From Streptomyces tibetensis (GTDB lineage: Bacteria > Actinomycetota > Actinomycetes > Streptomycetales > Streptomycetaceae), in contig NZ_SZVW01000017.1 in assembly GCF_007655005.1 (NCBI RefSeq), positions 124,001-188,000 of the forward strand: 64,000 bases of DNA. Reading direction: 5' to 3'. A program made the translations under genes and the position numbers. A model generated the notes under the pieces. It had not been told where the DNA came from and did not search any database. It saw nothing but the letters and a program-made list of their open reading frames with translations. Every line of letters begins with the position of its first letter. Positions within the stretch are counted from its first letter, which is position 1. Shown here in pieces: positions 60,468 to 64,000 of this stretch.

Positions 60468-61719
60468 CATCGGCGTACACGCCGTCCGGCAGCGAGTGCG
60501 CCGAGGCGCCGGACGCATCGGCGCGGCCACCCCGCCCGGCCGCGACCGGGCCGTCGACGCCCTGCGCGCCGCCGCCGTCCTCGGTGTCGTCCTCGGGCAC
60601 TGGCTCGTCACGGCCCTGGTGTCCGACGGCCGCACCCTGCGCACGGCGAGCCCGCTGCATCACATGCCGTGGCTGGCACCCGTCTCCTGGACGTTCCAGA
60701 CACTCGCCGTGTTCTTCCTGATCGGCGGCCATGTCGCCACCCGCGGCCATGCCTCGGCGCGGGCCCGTGGAGTCCCGTACCGCCAGTGGCTGACGGCCCG
60801 GCTGTCCCGGCTGTTCAAGCCGGTCGCCGCCGTCCTCACCCTGTGGACGGTCGCCGCCGTCGCGCTGCTGCTGTCGGGCACCGAGTACGGCACGGTCCGC
60901 ACGCTGGTGAAACTGGCCCTGTCCCCCCTGTGGTTCCTCCTGGTGTTCGCCGGCCTGACGGCGGCCACCCCGCTGCTCGCCCGGCTCAACCCGCTCTGGC
61001 CGCTGGCCGTCGTACTGCATGTGGACCTGCTGCGCTTCGGCCTCGGCGGCCCCGCCTGGCTCGGCTGGGTGAACGTGGCGGCCGGCTGGGCGGTGCCCTA
61101 CACCCTGGGCGCGGCCTGGACCCGCGGGGAGCTGGAGCGCCGCCGCGCGGGCTGGATCCTGCTCGTCGGCGGTGCGGCGGCGACGGCGGGACTCGTCGCA
61201 TGGGCGGGCTATCCGGCCTCGATGGTCGGCGTCCCGGGCCAGGGCGTCTCCAACCTGTATCCGCCGACACTGGCCGTCGTCACGTTCGGCCTGGCCCAGT
61301 GCGGTGGCGCCCTGCTGCTGCGCGAGCGGCTGCGGCGCGCGATGCGCCGGCCCGTGGCGTGGGCGGCGGTGGCGCTTGTCAACCTGACGGCGATGACCGT
61401 CTTCCTCTGGCACCAGACGGCCCTCATGGCGAGCACCGCCACGGGCCTGCTCGCGGGCCGGCTGCCCGGACTGCACACACCGCCCGACGGCCTGGCCTGG
61501 GTGGGGGACCGGCTGCTGTGGCTGCCCGTGTTCGTGCTGGTCCTCACGGTCTGCTGCGCCGCCTTCCGCTCCTTCGAGGGCAGCGGCGGCGGGCGGCTGA
61601 GCGGCGGCGAGCGGAGCGGTGAGGGGCTGGGCGGCGAGGGCCGGGGCCGGGGTTCGCGGGTGGTGCGGGCGCACCGTCCGTCCGACCGGGGCGCGGCGAA
61701 GGCGGCGCGTCATGTCTAG
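60460..61719 (+). CDS. Acyltransferase 3 family membrane protein
   Basis: A 419-residue OafA-like protein with about ten helices: GRDRAVDALRAAAVLGVVLGHWLV (the RxxxxDxLRxxAxxxVxxxH start with the catalytic His), FFLIGGHVATRG, YRQWLTARLSRL. It probably moves an acyl group to a surface glycan or small molecule. Low-complexity C-terminus. Overlaps both neighbours by 8 nt (hydrolase stop, kinase ATG), so it is part of one coupled operon. Confidence 0.88.
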   Translation: MTDIGVHAVRQRVRRGAGRIGAATPPGRDRAVDALRAAAVLGVVLGHWLVTALVSDGRTLRTASPLHHMPWLAPVSWTFQTLAVFFLIGGHVATRGHASARARGVPYRQWLTARLSRLFKPVAAVLTLWTVAAVALLLSGTEYGTVRTLVKLALSPLWFLLVFAGLTAATPLLARLNPLWPLAVVLHVDLLRFGLGGPAWLGWVNVAAGWAVPYTLGAAWTRGELERRRAGWILLVGGAAATAGLVAWAGYPASMVGVPGQGVSNLYPPTLAVVTFGLAQCGGALLLRERLRRAMRRPVAWAAVALVNLTAMTVFLWHQTALMASTATGLLAGRLPGLHTPPDGLAWVGDRLLWLPVFVLVLTVCCAAFRSFEGSGGGRLSGGERSGEGLGGEGRGRGSRVVRAHRPSDRGAAKAARHV

Positions 61720-63088
61720 GCTGGGCCGCGTGACGGACACGGGGGTGGGCCGCGCGCCGCGGGCGCGCGTCAAGGGCTGGCTGCGGGGCCTGCGCGAGGA
61801 TCTGTGGACCGTCCGGGCCGATCCGCTGCCGCCCTCCACCTGGCTGCGCTGGCTGCCGCACGGGCTGGTGTGCCTGGCCGCCTTCGGCGTCACGCTCGGC
61901 GGCACGGGCGACATGAACGACAACGGCCATCTGGTCCCCGCCCTCGCTCTCCTGATCGCGGGCGGGCAGGGCGGCGCCATGGTGCTGGGGCTGTGGCGGC
62001 CGGTGCCGGCCTGGTGGCTGTCCCTGGGACTGTTCGCCCTGGGCGCCGCCACGGTGCGCACCCGGATGGGCTTCGACCTGGAGACCTACACCTGGCCCTG
62101 GACCGCGGCCGGGATCATCGCCGAGCTGTTCGTGCTGCTGCTGCTCGCGCTGCGGGTGCCGACCCGCGCGGCGGTGGCGGCCCTGGCGGTGACCTGGCTC
62201 GTCACCTACGTCCTGGAGAGCCTGGGGGCCGAGGAGCCCTACGACACCACGAGTGTGCTCGCGGTCTGCCTGTTCACCGTCGTCGTGATACTCGGCACCG
62301 CCCTGCGCGGCCGCCGGGAGGCCCGCGCGCAGCTCGTCGAGCAGACCACCCTCACCGCCGAGGAACGCACCCGCCGCACGCTGCTGGAGGAGCGCAGCCG
62401 CATCGCGCGGGAGCTGCACGACGTGGTCGCCCACCACATGTCGGTCATCTCCATCCAGGCGCAGGTCGCCCCGCACCTCGTGGAGAACCCGCCCGACGAG
62501 CTCAGGGAGAACCTCGCGGGCATCCGGCAGAACGCCCTGGAGGCCCTGATCGAACTGCGCCGCGTGCTGGGCGTGCTGCGCTCGGAGCACCCCGGGCCGG
62601 GGGAGCCGTTCGCCGACGCGGGCGACGAGAGCACACCGCACGCCCCGCAGCCCACGCTCGACCGGCTCGACTCGCTGGTGGAGAACACCCGGGCCGTCGG
62701 CCGCGAGGTCGTCACCGACATCAGGGGCGAGCGGCGCCCGCTGCCGCCCGGCGTGGAGCTGTCGGCGTACAGGATCGTGCAGGAGGCGCTGAGCAACGCC
62801 CTGCGGCACGCGCCCGGCGCGAGGATCACGGTCCGTCTCGCCTACGAGCCGGACGGCCTGGAGGTGGAGATCGTCAACGGCCGCCCCACCGGGCCGCCCC
62901 CGCCGTCGACCGGCGCGGGACACGGCCTGCTCGGCATGCGGGAGCGGGTCGCGATGCTCGGCGGCACGATGACGGCCCACCCGTGGCACTGGGACGGCTT
63001 CAAGGTCACGGCCTTCCTCCCGGACACCCCGCCCGCCGGCACCGCGGGCACCCACCCACCCACCGCCCCCCGGAAAAGGACCTCATGA
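61712..63088 (+). CDS. LiaS/NarL-type sensor histidine kinase
   Basis: A 458-residue kinase with five or six N-terminal helices (residues about 45-200) and no large external domain. HisKA_3 with RSRIARELHDVVAHHMSVIS (phospho-His in ELHD) and HATPase segments (IVQEALSNALRHA, GHGLLGMRERVAMLGG) follow. Intramembrane sensing of cell-envelope state is typical. ATG at 61712 lies inside the acyltransferase end (ATGTCTAG); GTG at 61730 is an alternative. The stop overlaps the regulator start (ATGA). Confidence 0.92.
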   Translation: MSRLGRVTDTGVGRAPRARVKGWLRGLREDLWTVRADPLPPSTWLRWLPHGLVCLAAFGVTLGGTGDMNDNGHLVPALALLIAGGQGGAMVLGLWRPVPAWWLSLGLFALGAATVRTRMGFDLETYTWPWTAAGIIAELFVLLLLALRVPTRAAVAALAVTWLVTYVLESLGAEEPYDTTSVLAVCLFTVVVILGTALRGRREARAQLVEQTTLTAEERTRRTLLEERSRIARELHDVVAHHMSVISIQAQVAPHLVENPPDELRENLAGIRQNALEALIELRRVLGVLRSEHPGPGEPFADAGDESTPHAPQPTLDRLDSLVENTRAVGREVVTDIRGERRPLPPGVELSAYRIVQEALSNALRHAPGARITVRLAYEPDGLEVEIVNGRPTGPPPPSTGAGHGLLGMRERVAMLGGTMTAHPWHWDGFKVTAFLPDTPPAGTAGTHPPTAPRKRTS

Positions 63089-63768
63089 CGAGCGGTACCG
63101 GCGAACCCATCCGGGTTCTGATCGTCGACGACCAGGCGATGGTCCGGCAGGGCTTCACCGTGCTGCTCGGCATCCAGCCCGACATGGAGGTCGTCGGCGA
63201 CGCGAAGAACGGTGAGGGCGGCGTCGCCCTGGCCGCGGAGCTCGCCCCGGACGTCGTCCTGATGGACATCCGCATGCCCGGCATCGGCGGCATCGAGGCG
63301 ACCGAGCGCATCATCGCCGCCCACCCGGAGATCAGGGTGCTGGTCCTCACCACCTTCGACCTCGACGAGTACGTGTACGACGCGCTGCGCGCCGGAGCCT
63401 CCGGGTTCCTGCTGAAGGACGCCTCGTCCGAGCAGCTCGCCGAGGCGGTCCGGGTGGTGGCGGCCGGGGAGGCGCTGCTCGCCCCGGTCATCACCCGCAA
63501 GCTGATCGCCGAGTTCTCCCGGCTCGACGGCAAGCCCCGCGCCCCGCTGAAGGAACGCGTCGGCGATCTGACCGAGCGGGAGACGGAGGTGCTCTCGCTG
63601 ATCGCGCAGGGCCTGTCGAACGCGGAGATCGCCCGGCACCTGTTCGTGGCCGAGCAGACGGTGAAGACCCACGTCGGCAGGATCCTGGTGAAGCTGGGCC
63701 TCAGGGACCGCACCCAGGCGGCGGTGTTCGCGTACGAGTCGGGGCTGGTGCGGCCGTCGGGGTACTGA
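63085..63768 (+). CDS. NarL/LuxR-family response regulator
   Basis: A 227-residue regulator: IRVLIVDDQAMVRQGF, phospho-Asp in DVVLMDIRMPG, VLTTFDLDEYVYDALRAGASGFLLKD, and a C-terminal LuxR HTH (LTERETEVLSLIAQGLSNAEIARHLFVAEQTVKTHVGRILVKLGLRDR). It is the partner of the kinase it overlaps. Probable targets are the two CCCGTAGTACCTGAG sites, upstream of this operon and of the next gene. Confidence 0.95.
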   Translation: MTSGTGEPIRVLIVDDQAMVRQGFTVLLGIQPDMEVVGDAKNGEGGVALAAELAPDVVLMDIRMPGIGGIEATERIIAAHPEIRVLVLTTFDLDEYVYDALRAGASGFLLKDASSEQLAEAVRVVAAGEALLAPVITRKLIAEFSRLDGKPRAPLKERVGDLTERETEVLSLIAQGLSNAEIARHLFVAEQTVKTHVGRILVKLGLRDRTQAAVFAYESGLVRPSGY

Positions 63769-63787
63769 GGGGCGGCGCGGCGACTGC

Positions 63788-63802
63788 CCCGTAGTACCTG
63801 AG
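63788..63802 (+). promoter_or_regulatory. CCCGTAGTACCTGAG element (copy 2)
   Basis: Exact copy of the 15-bp sequence at 58322-58336, 20 bp after the regulator stop and 67 bp before the next GTG. Confidence 0.6.
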
Positions 63803-63868
63803 GGGGACCCTGTGGAACCCCTCTCACTGGGGACGACCGGGACCCGGGACGCGCTTACCGTTCTGTAC

Positions 63869-64000
63869 GTGACCGAGACGACTCACCCACAGACCACGCC
63901 ACCGGGGGGCGGGGCCGTGCCGCGCAGCCCGGAGTACCGGGTGGCGGTGGACTCCCTGCGCGGACTGCGACAGGACCTGATCCATGACGCCTTCGCCTAC
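63869..64000 (+). CDS. Partial gene at right edge (N-terminus only)
   Basis: The first 44 codons of a protein running out of the window. TTHPQTTPPGGGAVPRSPEYRV is followed by AVDSLRGLRQDLIHDAFAY, a start I associate with sensor-domain proteins beside NarL-type regulators; this is memory-based and tentative. GTG start without a ribosome site, so the transcript may be leaderless. Confidence 0.55.
   Translation, partial: MTETTHPQTTPPGGGAVPRSPEYRVAVDSLRGLRQDLIHDAFAY

Noticed and set aside
58290..60644. Long reverse-strand frames across the repeat array
   Set aside because: The 18-bp unit has no stop in any phase, so length is no evidence. Outside the array these frames show only antisense composition.

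Overview
The window is high-GC, uses GTG and TTG starts freely, and has strongly GC-biased third codon positions. It carries an HspR-controlled chaperone set, XRE-DUF5753/DUF397 pairs, anti-sigma-like ATPases and many secreted proteins. This points to a Streptomyces chromosome (or a close relative), in the conserved core near dnaK and clpB. No rRNA, tRNA, CRISPR array or complete insertion sequence was seen.

Layout, left to right. 0.2-4.5 kb: a secreted protein, then a leftward cluster resembling a hyaluronan-type polysaccharide module (nucleotide-sugar dehydrogenase, 54-residue membrane protein, HAS-like synthase). 4.5-8.5 kb: DUF1963 protein, decayed MFS gene, crystallin-fold secreted protein and a lipoprotein. 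8.5-17.9 kb: Fe-S oxidoreductase, an MraY/WecA-like protein with altered catalytic motifs, dnaK-grpE-dnaJ-hspR with HAIR operators, and an orphan sugar-binding lipoprotein. 18.2-21.9 kb: three paralogous LuxR-type regulators beside a tiny secreted peptide with a duplicated 14-residue unit and a Rieske-like protein that has lost its cluster histidines; this is the best candidate for an undescribed system. 22-26.4 kb: PPOX-fold protein, clpB with its own HAIR, and a YbjN protein. 26.7-29.6 kb: regulatory genes (RsbW-like ATPase, XRE-DUF5753, DUF397, winged-helix protein). 29.8-36.9 kb: a convergent response regulator/kinase pair, an SH3-like secreted protein and a MacAB-type ABC operon with its own lipoprotein.

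37.1-43.8 kb is a mosaic island. Two diverged fragments of an aminotransferase gene flank an ECF41-type sigma factor module (two NAD(P)-binding proteins, AhpD-like protein, DoxX protein, DUF1772 protein). The AhpD-like and DoxX genes have divergent promoters fitting the ECF41 signature. A Uma2 nuclease and a truncated NB-ARC ATPase follow, and then the complete aminotransferase at 43.9-45.1 kb.

45.2-58.2 kb returns to core metabolism: DUF2617, membrane-fused spermidine synthase, SRPBCC protein, aldose epimerase, pyrE, fba, an MFS exporter, DUF3151, and a tryptophan-to-anthranilate set (tryptophan dioxygenase, kynureninase, formamidase-like hydrolase). 58.4-63.8 kb is one translationally coupled operon: a DUF1023 hydrolase whose signal-peptide region is interrupted by 52 copies of an 18-bp repeat, an acyltransferase, a LiaS-like kinase and a LiaR-like regulator. 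An identical 15-bp sequence lies upstream of this operon and of the gene that runs off the right end.

A recurring theme is GC-rich minisatellites that begin at or just after stop codons (at about 17.9, 26.4, 45.6, 46.9, 48.8, 52.7 and 57.1 kb).
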